Notes under the pieces: model-generated
Databases searched by the model: none
The model's input: only the letters and a program-made list of their open reading frames with translations
What the model was told of the DNA's origin: nothing
Made by a program: the position numbers and the translations under genes
In this document: one piece after another, positions 11,503 through 22,000 of the stretch
Layout of the letters: each line of letters starts with the position of its first letter
How positions within the stretch are numbered: the first letter of the stretch is position 1
Assembly (NCBI GenBank): GCA_964030475.1
Contig: CAXIPT010000002.1
Coordinates: 15,428,590-15,492,589, forward strand
Reading direction: 5' to 3'
DNA length: 64,000 bases
Source: Tethya wilhelma
Taxonomy: Eukaryota; Porifera; Demospongiae; Tethyida; Tethyidae

Positions 11503-14500
11503 TTAGCTTGCTTTTATTTTTGCTTTGGGTTCAAGTTCAGTTTCATACTCTATTTCTACTCTGGCTTTTCCACGAGTTCTCTTCCTACCAATGACCACTC
11601 TCTCATCCTCTGCTTCTCTCTCATCTTCACTCTCACTGGTTTCCTCTTCCTCACTTACTACAGACTCCAAGTCCTATAGCAAGTGACATGACAATAGCTC
11701 TATAATCTGATGAATATCCACATATACCTCAATGTCATCAAAGTCACTTTCTTCAATTTCATCTTCTGCCACAAATTCAGGAAGTACCTCCTCTTCATCC
11801 TACAGAGGAGCAGAGAGTTTCAGCTCACAACACCTATCTATGCAAGCATGTGCCTAGAACAGACTGAACAGCATGCAGGTCACATGATCTACAGTACCTC
11901 TTCTTCATCAGATATCTCATCATCTTCTAGAGCTTTCTCAAATTCACTTGAAGGGAAGTTGTAGATTTCTCCATACTGTGGGGAGATGAAGACAAGCAGG
12001 TCACATTGCCACACAGTTGTGCTTGCTTGTACTGTAGTTGAGTAGCATTACCGTTCCTTTCTTTAGTCTTTCCAATAATTCCTTTTCAATTGTTGTCTCC
12101 AACTGTGCAGCCACTAATGCCTTAGCCTGAATTTACAACCATAAAGGTACCAATGGTCATACAGATTATGGTGACACTCTACAATTCACTAGCCCAAAAG
12201 TTGTGCAGGATTAAGGCGGGTTCACAATATCCGGTGCTGCGTCACATAATAGTACTTCACATTTGGCGATGCAACGCAACGCATTGACACAGATTTATAA
12301 AAATGATTCAAATGTACGTCCTGCATATCTGCGCGCAATGCAACAGGAAATATTGTGAACTGATCTTTACAGAAACCTGGTAATTGTAGATTTGATGTAG
12401 TGACAATGTAGAATTACAAAAATATTATAATATAAAGGCCACCGGTGCACTATTCACGAGGCAACACAGATGCAACTAGGTAGCTGGCAACTGGTTGCCT
12501 GAAATTGACTACTACCGTATACCGCTTAATTTTCGTGGTACTTAACTTTCGCGGTTTTCGCGGATCGAACGTTATCCGCGAAAATTGTTCAACGAAAAAT
12601 TGCGTGCTCATCATGCATGCGCACACGACTGATATCAATCCGCAAAACTTATTCAACGAAAATTTGCAATAGCGTAATCCGCGAAAATTAAGTAACCTCG
12701 AAAATTAAGCGGTATACGGTATTCAACTTCAGGCAACCAGATTGCTAGCAATTTCATACCATACACTAGGTAACAAGCAACCAAGATGTGCCAAGGAGGT
12801 TATCACTACATCAAACCTACATTACCAGACTCTTCCAGACACTGCCAAGAGTCTGGCAAGTTGTACTACAAGTTAGGCTACAGCAGAACCTCTATTATCC
12901 GACCACCTCGCACTCGGGGCACAGCAGCATTCAGAAAACTGAGATTACTGAAGCAATAAATTTATGCTTGTTTTCCAGCTCTAGCAGTAGCCACAATAGT
13001 TCTACTGGCTCTTTAGCATGCCAGAATACTGGTAAATAATGGCGACTGTGTGCAATGCCTCAAGCTCGAAAAGATGGCAGAGTCTGTTTGGATTTCTTCT
13101 AATTTACCGAAGTTCAGACAGGCCGAGGTTCTACTATAGCAATTCATACAAGTGTAGCTACTATAACAATGTCAGTGATAGGATATTTATTAGGAATTCA
13201 AAATTACAGTAAGAATTGTCAGATTAATTGTGATTCAAGTCGGACCTATGCACATGTATTATTTGAATGCTTGTATCGCACTGAATGCAATATTAAAGAC
13301 CAGAGTCTCCCAGTTCAAATAATAGCACAGTTGTGCAGAATGTTTCGGGTGTATATACCATATTCATGTCACTATTTTGCTGTTCATTGCATGCTATGCA
13401 TGCACTGCCGTTGAGGGTTAATGAGGCTTTACGTGGCCAAACAATAAGCAAGCTTTCTCACCTCTCGTCTTGTTTCTCTCTTCTCCACCTTCCTGTTGAG
13501 AGGCACCAGCTTCTTCCTGCACAGAACAATTATATTATTATTACTAGTCAGATGGAAACATCGTTGGGCGAGCCTGAGCGAAGGATCTTCATTCACAGGA
13601 CTATGCTATTACAAAGTAGATAAGAGCGTGATTATAATGAGTACTCTTGTTATAGGCAAAATTAAGAATATGTTATAAGTACAACTCAAGGCCACAAGCA
13701 GGCTGGCTGCCCATTGGCCTGGGAAGGAGTGAAGAAATAAGCTAAGCTTAGCTGACTGTGAGTGGCATTACTGTCAGGCTGTGAGACTGAGTGGCGGTAC
13801 TGCCAGACTGAGCTGACTTAGTCTCGCTAGCCAGACTCTCCCATGTTTTTTGCGGAGAGTCTGAGCTGACCGCTGTGAGTGGCAGTACTGTCATGCTTAG
13901 CTTAGTTGTTGCTTTTGTCTAACAGTACTGGCAGTCTATCACTCACAGTCAGCTCAGCCTGGCAGTACTTCCACTCCTGTCGTAACTTGAAGCATATGCT
14001 TGACTGAAGGACTTTTCAGAGTCGATCTGTGCACGTCCAGCTCTTTCAATGTTCTTCGATTTTGCGTGCGCGCGTGTAAATAGAAATACCGTAAATAAGT
14101 CTGAGGCCAGGATGTTTAATTTTCTTTTAATTTTTCGCGTAATTTGAGCATAGCTATTCCGGTTTGGTCAACGCCGTTACAGTTGCCTCAATGTTTCACC
14201 GTTCCAATGGGGCTCGCTCAGGCTCGCCCCAATTATACAGCAGATAACAATACTAACTATTAGAAACAACATACGTTGTCTTGAGTTTTATCTTTCTCAT
14301 TCTGATGAGGTACTGAGGGAGTAAGTTCAATATATAACTTATTGGTTAACTATTATTATAACAACAAGAAAATGACCTTTTTACCTGTGTTATTTTAGTA
14401 AATCTCTGTTTACACTTGTGAATGAGAAATTTGGGCCAATATATAAGATGTTTATCAATCTATATACACATGAATAGAACAATAAGCATCTATCCAGTTA

Positions 14501-15041
14501 ACATACTCAGCCTATTGCTACATAACACTCACTTGTTTCAGTGCAGTTTCATAGTTCTTTGATAATTTCACTCTCTCCCACATCTTCACTGGCTGGTGAG
14601 CTCTTTCAATGGTCTTCATATATAGGTAGAGCACACCTGTATTTAACACACACATACTTAAACGTTACTATTGCACTAGTCATCAAATTCCAAACAAACA
14701 ATTGTGGAAAGTTGAACATACCATCATGTTCCCTGACAGTTGCATATCGACTGTTGGCTAGTGGACAAGCTTGTTTTGAACAGAGTCCAGTAACATTGAA
14801 CTCATTTCTACAGAATGTTTGCTCCCTAGTCCTATCAGTAGACACAGGAACATCAATGGGATCCCATTCTGTACCATGAAATTGTAAATTATGATATCTG
14901 TGACTTTAACTCACTTTGCTTTGAAGGAACAAAATCCATTCTTTATGATTCCCCAAATTACCTACCAATGCAGAAAAGCAAGTCTTTGATCTATAGGCTA
15001 TAAAATACGGGCAGTTGTAAGCTCACCTCGTCACTCTGCAT
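11503..15041 (-). CDS. MAK16: MAK16 ribosome biogenesis factor, complete 11-exon gene
   Basis: MAK16 is a nucleolar factor needed for 60S/pre-rRNA maturation. Exons (minus order): 15041-15027, 14961-14915, 14831-14722, 14636-14533, 14459-14385, 14312-14275, 13516-13462, 12126-12052, 11975-11898, 11799-11728, 11673-11503. All phases agree and give 279 residues (human about 300). Family motifs run throughout: MQSDEVIW start, [14 protein letters not shown] and [11 protein letters not shown] (cysteine-rich N-terminal region), [69 protein letters not shown], an acidic stretch, and the C-terminal [12 protein letters not shown]. The first exon encodes only five residues. The ~1.3 kb intron 12127-13461 carries foldback elements. 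The start lies 184 bp from a possible divergent gene at 15225. Confidence 0.93.
12221..12360. mobile_element. small foldback element (MITE-like)
   Basis: Inverted ends TTCACAATATCCGG (221 side) and GGAAATATTGTGAA (360 side) flank about 110 bp of CG-containing sequence inside a MAK16 intron. It is non-coding. Confidence 0.6.
12376..12829. mobile_element. nested foldback elements in MAK16 intron
   Basis: The outer inverted arms are CTGGTAATTGTAGATTTGAT near 12377 and ATCAAACCTACATTACCAG near 12811-12829. An intermediate pair TGGTTGCCTGAAATTGA / TCAACTTCAGGCAACCA brackets an inner hairpin at 12514-12720. The inner ends are ACCGTATACCGCTTAATTTTCG and its reverse complement. The structure reads as one MITE inserted into the loop of another. 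Confidence 0.7.
13737..13990. repeat. internally repetitive inverted element
   Basis: Repeats of TGAGTGGCAGTACTGTC-like units occur in direct and inverted copies (for example GCTGACTGTGAGTGGCA near 13750 and its near reverse complement CACTCACAGTCAGC near 13940). It lies in the MAK16 intron 13517-14274 and has no coding potential. Confidence 0.55.
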
Positions 15042-15224
15042 GGTCAAAATTTACACAGGTCTTGTTCATACTACACGTGGATTTGCAGCGATCGAGCTCT
15101 AATAATGGTGGGCATTATTTGGAACGCGCAAGACCTTTGACCTTGCGTCATTCACAACAGTCGAACCGCAAAGCCTGAATACGCGCCAAATTTATTTACA
15201 AGGGAAGTGGGCGTGTCCACCAAA
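15042..15224. promoter_or_regulatory. putative bidirectional promoter, MAK16 / downstream gene
   Basis: The 183 bp between the MAK16 start (minus) and a plausible start codon at 15225 (plus) is locally less AT-rich, with several CG dinucleotides. The bidirectional role is inferred from arrangement only. Confidence 0.4.
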
Positions 15225-15306
15225 ATGGCCGCTTTTTGTCGAGTTGAAATGTACAGTAGCAAACAGCCTAGAACGACTACCACAGTGTTTTATGAAGCTC
15301 TTTCAG
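15225..15306 (+). CDS. possible first exon of an unidentified gene
   Basis: The sequence AAAATGGCC gives a good initiation context. It opens 27 codons beginning MAAFCRVEMYSSKQPRT and ending at a clean donor, TTTCAG|GTAAGA. I could not trace the rest with confidence; a candidate next exon starts after TTATTCTAG at about 16169 and reads ANDPVSLQVKSYIYL. No family was recognised. Confidence 0.35.
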
Positions 15307-15309
15307 GTA

Positions 15310-16690
15310 AGACTTGATTTATAGAAAGACTGTAGAATTGATTTATGGTTGTGTTTTCCATGTAAGTTTCTTTATGTAGATTCAGTGGCTGTTTACTTGT
15401 GTGGTACCTTGCTGTACTAACTAATTTTCCACACTATTTCTGCTGAGTTACTGAGTGGTAAGTATGGGACACACTTAAAAGCAATGTTTATTAGTTTAGT
15501 GATGTATAAGGCTGTTATCAGCAAATTTTTGAATCTCAAGGTGCTTCCCAACAGAAATGTCTAAAGACTTTAGATGGGGAGGTTGGGATCTGGAGGTGTG
15601 GTGTGTTTGACAAGAGTGGTCACTTCCATATGCCTTGTCCCAGCAAGCTTAAAATTGCAGAGGTTTTCCTGTGTAGTCACTGGGTCACAGAGAGTACAAA
15701 GTTGGTTTGACTTCCAAGCCCCATATATCACCATACTCGTATGGTCATGCTCCCGTAATGGTCACCGAGACTTTAGGTATAATCACATGGTCACAGCCAA
15801 GTTTAGGCATTCACCAAGGGTTCTAGATAGGAGGGTCCCCCCGTTTGTTGTACAATAAAATAATAAGTATATTGTGCCTTTGAAGCTAACCTGTCAAATA
15901 TATAATATATAGCTGGCTAGACTCTGAATTCACATGGGAAAGCCAGATTATAGTCAGGGTTTCAGTCCTTAATTCACCAATTGATTATGCTTATTTTTTA
16001 GTCAAAATTTGTCGTATGATCTTTAGTTAATCCCACGCAGATTTCTTCATAGAGTAGTGTATCTATCACCATGGCACATGTTTAATAATTGTAGAGAAAA
16101 TTAGGTCACAGAAAATCAAAATACCTGAGTATGTATAGGTAAACTTTTGGTGTTTTTTTTATTCTAGCTAATGATCCAGTCAGTCTACAAGTCAAGTCTT
16201 ATATATACTTGGTAGTCACAGATATCATGATTTACACACACAAAATAAGAATGGATTCAATGCATGGTAGCAATTATATATATAATTGGAGCAAAACAAA
16301 CAGTTTTTGACTCACAAATAATATTATACCAAAATATAGCTAAGCATTACTCTGTTGATGCTCTTATTTTTCCATTCCGGTAGATATAGCTTGGTGCTGA
16401 TGTGGTTGTTGTGCCTGCTTCAGAAAATGTATAGCTACTTGGATGAGACTCTGTGTTAAGTATTTCAGGAGAAAATCTCTTACACCTCATACTTCATAAA
16501 TTCATAATTTGACTGATAGTGTGACCACACAGGCACATTTTCTGTATGCCCCAGTTTTAATGATGACGTGACACTATAGTGGTGGCGGTTGCTCAGAACA
16601 AATTATAATAGCTAGGTAACTGACCACCAAAAGATCCATGAGTCAAGAATAAGAAAAGGCGGAAGAGGAACAGGAAAGCAAGTAGAAGAC
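15310..16690. other. non-coding or intronic, no clear gene
   Basis: AT-rich. Apart from the uncertain exon near 16169-16213, nothing on either strand has family motifs. An open frame at 15574-15858 looks like chance. Confidence 0.4.
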
Positions 16691-16729
16691 TACCAAGGTT
16701 CAGGCTGCAGTGTATCTAGTGATACATAC

Positions 16730-16957
16730 AATGGAGAAGCCACAGTCCGAGTCTCCAAAATCTGAATCTACCGTTCCAATTACAGCCCACTCATCATTTC
16801 CCACATAGAACCAGTGGATCTGACTGCCTGTAAATCTGTACTGTTTGAAATCCATGATGATAAACTTGGAGTGAACTATAGTGTGAATGGGGAGGAGAAC
16901 TGGACACCAGGGAAGAAGAAGAGAGCTCAGCGACAGTATAGTAGACAGAAGTTCTAG
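16730..16957 (+). pseudogene. possible decayed or partial coding exon, unidentified
   Basis: The frame reads YNGEATVRVSKI, a stop, then IYRSNYSPLIISHIEPVD and CKSVLFEIHDDKLGVNYSVN, ending in a basic KKKRAQRQYSRQKF and a stop at 16957. The alternation of hydrophobic strands and the basic end look protein-like. The in-frame TGA and the lack of a recognised family leave it open. It might be the last exon of the gene beginning at 15225, with a different splice. Confidence 0.3.
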
Positions 16958-16959
16958 GT

Positions 16960-17680
16960 ATATTATATTTTTTGTTGTATAGTTGTTGCTGTTGTTTTGT
17001 TTTGTTTGTGTAATTCATGGCTTCTATTTTACTATATTCTTGATGCATATAAATGCCATATGCTTTACAGCAATAATAATAATGAAAATAATAATAACTG
17101 TTTTTCTGACAGCTGTCATTAATTAATGTGTATATGTGATGTGAGTTTGCAACCTAAATCAAAAGTGGACACAAAAAGCAAATGATGTTTATGGATGTAA
17201 TACACTTTTAGAGTAATGTGGAGCGCTTTGGAGCCCTGCCTACCTTTCCTACAAATTTGTCCAAACAGTTTGTAAACCTACTCAGAAGAACCACAAATTG
17301 TTCCCACTGACGATCGAAGCGAACCACAGCTGCAGTAGTTGGTTAATTTTAGAACAATCTATTTATAGTCATAGTATGGTAAGTATCGGCTTTCTTGCTT
17401 ACTCAGAAAACGAATTATAAATATAATGCGAAATGTGCGAAGGAAGTACAAATTGTTTATGAATAAATTCATGTGAAATTAAATCTCAAAAACTAAGCGT
17501 TTCCGCGGGGCTTTGCGGTTCGACTGACAAGTGAACAAAGAAACTAAAAGGCTGTGTTTAACGTAAGGGAGTTTGTTTCTACCTAGAACACAACTGAGAG
17601 GTAGTTTTAACACAGGTAAAGCTACTTGATAACAATAATAAAAAGATTAGACCCTGCATTATTTGAGGTGTGCTCCATTT
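16960..17680. other. intergenic, no gene seen
   Basis: AT-rich with short AAT runs near 17075. No exon was recognised before the small gene at 17684. Confidence 0.5.
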
Positions 17681-17683
17681 AGA

Positions 17684-18801
17684 ATGGCTGGAGAAGGAGC
17701 CGCTCTGAAAGGCTGGCAGGCCTACATTAACACGACTACTATTGCTGGACGGAGAAATGTATGTTGCTATTACACAATAGCTGAAAGAAGTTCAATATCA
17801 TGACCAAATTTTGGTCTTTTGTAACATAATTTAATTGTTTCGGATGGACATGGGTGGCTACTCCCTATACTTGGAGCCGGGACTGTGGGCAAAATGAAAT
17901 TTTAGACAATCAAAGTTGTGAAGTCTTACTAAAAGTTGTCAGACCAATGACAAGTACTAAATTTCACCATATGGTCAGCCAAGATCATATACAATTAGTC
18001 TATGGTTTTAATAACGGTCAACAGTCAATGGAAATTTTTAGATGATCAAGATGTTGACCACAGTTGCAACTCCAAGTTCAGAGCATCTGGGAGTCACCAC
18101 TGCTTTATACGAAATCAGTTTATTTTCCATTAGCCTCTTCCCAACTGGAAGGCCTAGGGTGCCATCCTATAGATAGGGTAGTAACTAGTGGCATGTACCC
18201 AGGGCCTCTCTACACTCACTCCACCCAAACAACCTAGTAAATAATATAGAGTGTGTGCAGATACATCACTTCCATATGGCAAACGTACAGAAGTGCATTG
18301 TCTGGCTTTCCAATTGTGGAATGACTTATTGAAACAAATTGGTTCACATCAGCTTCTTGGTTTGTAGCGTGATTCAGAGAAGTGTAGGTACTGTACCTGT
18401 CTATCATCTATGCTCCTTGTACTTCCCTATATCAAAAAAAGGTACTATCGTTTCAAAATACTTCTGATTTGTGATGCATGCACCTGTTCTTTAAGAAAGG
18501 GGAGGTTAACTACCTGGACATGTACTTAATATACTTTTTGCCTCTACCTCTAACCGTGTGTGCAAGTTACAACATGGCTTAACCTCGCTTCTATTGTACT
18601 TTATACTCAGAAGTGCCTTAGTTACACCCCCTCTACCGATGTAGATGTAATGGGATATGTAAGCCCATGGAGCCATGATAATATGTTGTTCCATTCTTCC
18701 TCCAGATTGTGATAGCGACATGGGGGACTGTGTTTGGTTTGTTTTGGCTGAGGAGCATCAGGAAGAGGAGACGAGCTCAGAAGGCCCTGAAAGAAGCATA
18801 G
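17684..18801 (+). CDS. ATP5MK: DAPIT/ATP5MK-like small mitochondrial membrane protein
   Basis: Exons 17684-17758 and 18706-18801 (donor AAT|GTATGT, acceptor TCCAG) give 56 residues, against 58 for human DAPIT (USMG5), an accessory subunit at the membrane part of ATP synthase. The first half, MAGEGAALKGWQAYINTTTI then AGRRN, resembles the DAPIT pattern of a short MAG start, GxxxYFNxxTxxGR and N. The second exon has one hydrophobic segment, IVIATWGTVFGLFWL, followed by a basic tail RSIRKRRRAQKALKEA. Single-pass topology and length fit. Such short sequences match by chance more easily, so the symbol is moderate. Confidence 0.55.
17760..18700. other. intron of the small DAPIT-like gene
   Basis: A 947-bp intron, 17759-18705. 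No coding or repeat structure of note was seen. Confidence 0.5.
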
Positions 18802-19070
18802 TATTATAAACTGTGACAACTTGAGAACATCATAATAATTATTGTGTTGTATAGTCTCATTGTATCTATTTAGTGTCTTTATAGTTGTAGCACACTGTAT
18901 GGTGCACTTGTAATTCAAGTCAATGTTAACATGTTATGCGCATAAACATACATAAACACGCAGAAATTGTGCACGTGAGATATGCATGCATTGCGCATAT
19001 GCTGTATGGTGACGTCACAATTCAAACGTGTACATTCGCGCACGTGGTTGGTGTGCATGAACTAGAGACA

Positions 19071-22000
19071 ATGTCTGACTCAAAGAAACCTCCTCAGCCG
19101 TTTAGTAAGAGTTTATTCTCCTCACCTGGCGGCTCTTCGAGTCTCTCATTTGGTTTGGACGAACCCTTCAGTAGTCCCTTTTCGTTGGCTCCTGCACAAA
19201 CGTCAAAACCAGACGAACATGATGGTAAGTCCCCCCTAGTGACATCACTCCTAAAGCTCATGGTGTGGTAATTGCTACAGCAGGCACGTCTTTGGCTGTT
19301 CAAACTACCAGTACCCAGCAGGTGAAGAGCACTCAAGGAGCCACACCACCATCTAGGCAGTTTCCAGTAACCACTAGGCGTTCCAAATCACCCCAGCAAG
19401 TAGTCAGTGCTGCTAGTACCTCTTCTGCTGAACTGAGCACTGTACCTCTTGATAGTCCTATGACTGCTTCTACTATCACGTATGTATTGATGGGCCAATG
19501 GCCAAACATGTGAATGTATACATAATTCTTTGTTATTTACTTTCGTTATCACACTGTGTCCATTGATGTTACAAATCTAATTCATTGTTATTGTAGTACA
19601 CCTTCTGTGTCAACCAGTGGTGTGCTCCGTAGTTCTACTGCGCCAGCCGGAGGCTCTGGTGTGCTCACTGAAGGAGGAACCAATAAATATGGCTGGAATG
19701 ATCCTCCAATGTTGAGGTCCTATGCACAAACACCCAGTCGTCCTGTTCAGTCCACAAGTGCTCCTGCACAAGGTCATTGGTTTATATGAGATGTGTGCCT
19801 TTGTTGTCGGAGTACCAATAATTGTTGAACCTCACCTCTGACCTCTCCCTGCAGGCTCTCCAGCGTTGAATGCTAGTCTAGATGAACAGTTTCAAATTCA
19901 GCCATTAGCTGGCCTTCAGAAGGAGCCTTCTCCTGTTCCTCCAACTGGACACCCTCCTGTTGCCTCTGTGTCTCCTTTACCTAATCAAGGCCAGGGGCCT
20001 CCCCCTCCTCCTGCTCAAGATAAAACAGCTGCCAGTTCTAATCCCTACAGATATGGAGCTGGGTTTGGTACATCAAAGCTTGCTTATGGTTCTTCAGGCA
20101 TTGCCTCCTTCGGTGGTTCATCAGGAGCTCCACCCACCTCCTCCCAACCAATGATGGTGCCCTCACAGCTGTTTGAGCCTCCACCCCCTTCAACCACTGC
20201 TGCCAGTGGACCAGTGGGTACTCAAGTGAGTGGGTGTGGTGGATGCCTCACTTCATAGCATATTGTGGTGTCTTGACTCTACGTACCTCATCCTAGTCTT
20301 TGTATTCAGTAGTGTCTGGACATTGTTGTAAATGTATTTTTTTGAGAAAGAAGTTTTGATATCCAGTCATTACGTGTGAATGTGTAAATGATAGCCATCA
20401 TGGTGTTGATCTACCATTGTTCCTTCTCTCCAGCCTGCCCAGCCCCCTCCCTCCAATCAGGGATTGGTACAACCAATGCCAGTAGCACCAACGACCCAGC
20501 CAGCTCCCTACTCAGCTCCGCCCATGGCCACACCCCAAGCCACTGATCAGAGTGCCACTGGTGGTGGGTGGAATGCCCAGGCGCCGGTGAGGCACCATTG
20601 GTTCTACCTGCGCTCAGGGGAGAAGTACTGGATCCCCTTCTCTCTCATTGATTCCAACAGATTGGAGGAGGCACTCATCAATTGCTCCCATGACACACAG
20701 CAACAGGTACTCCCTAAGGACAACCAGTGTTCACTGCAACTTTGTACATTTCTACGTAGGTTTATTGTTGTATAGTTTTCCTTAAGACTCAAAAGAGCTA
20801 CCAATGTAATCTACTTCATTGTACTTAATGTTGTGAGTACAATGTACATGTAGATGCAGCCTCATTTCCAAGCCTGACCACTGCATTTTAAAAATATATA
20901 TACTGTATAGCTAGCTCCCAAGATACTGTTCGTAGCAATCCCTCCCTCCCTCCCAGGTGCTGGTCCCCACTGATGGTGGTCGGTATGATGTTGATCTTCA
21001 TCACCGCAGCCGTCACTCTGTCTACTGGGAGGAGCCTGTCTCCTGGGTGAGNGGGCCAATGGCCAAACATGTGAATGTATACATAATTCTTTGTTATTTA
21101 CTTTCGTTATCACACTGTGTCCATTGATGTTACAAATCTAATTCATTGTTATTGTAGTACACCTTCTGTGTCAACCAGTGGTGTGCTCCGTAGTTCTACT
21201 GCGCCAGCCGGAGGCTCTGGTGTGCTCACTGAAGGAGGAACCAATAAATATGGCTGGAATGATCCTCCAATGTTGAGGTCCTATGCACAAACACCCAGTC
21301 GTCCTGTTCAGTCCACAAGTGCTCCTGCACAAGGTCATTGGTTTATATGAGATGTGTGCCTTTGTTGTCGGAGTACCAATAATTGTTGAACCTCACCTCT
21401 GACCTCTCCCTGCAGGCTCTCCAGCGTTGAATGCTAGTCTAGATGAACAGTTTCAAATTCAGCCATTAGCTGGCCTTCAGAAGGAGCCTTCTCCTGTTCC
21501 TCCAACTGGACACCCTCCTGTTGCCTCTGTGTCTCCTTTACCTAATCAAGGCCAGGGGCCTCCCCCTCCTCCTGCTCAAGATAAAACAGCTGCCAGTTCT
21601 AATCCCTACAGATATGGAGCTGGGTTTGGTACATCAAAGCTTGCTTATGGTTCTTCAGGCATTGCCTCCTTCGGTGGTTCATCAGGAGCTCCACCCACCT
21701 CCTCCCAACCAATGATGGTGCCCTCACAGCTGTTTGAGCCTCCACCCCCTTCAACCACTGCTGCCAGTGGACCAGTGGGTACTCAAGTGAGTGGGTGTGG
21801 TGGATGCCTCACTTCATAGCATATTGTGGTGTCTTGACTCTACGTACCTCATCCTAGTCTTTGTATTCAGTAGTGTCTGGACATTGTTGTAAATGTATTT
21901 TTTTGAGAAAGAAGTTTTGATATCCAGTCATTACGTGTGAATGTGTAAATGATAGCCATCATGGTGTTGATCTACCATTGTTCCTTCTCTCCAGCCTGCC

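Noticed and set aside
13169..13414. Possible retroelement C-terminal fragment ([18 protein letters not shown])
   Set aside because: A weak zinc-knuckle-like impression only; no neighbouring RT or gag motif.
15574..15858. 94-codon frame beginning MGRLGSGGVVCL
   Set aside because: No family motif, no consistent splice context, and composition like the flanks.
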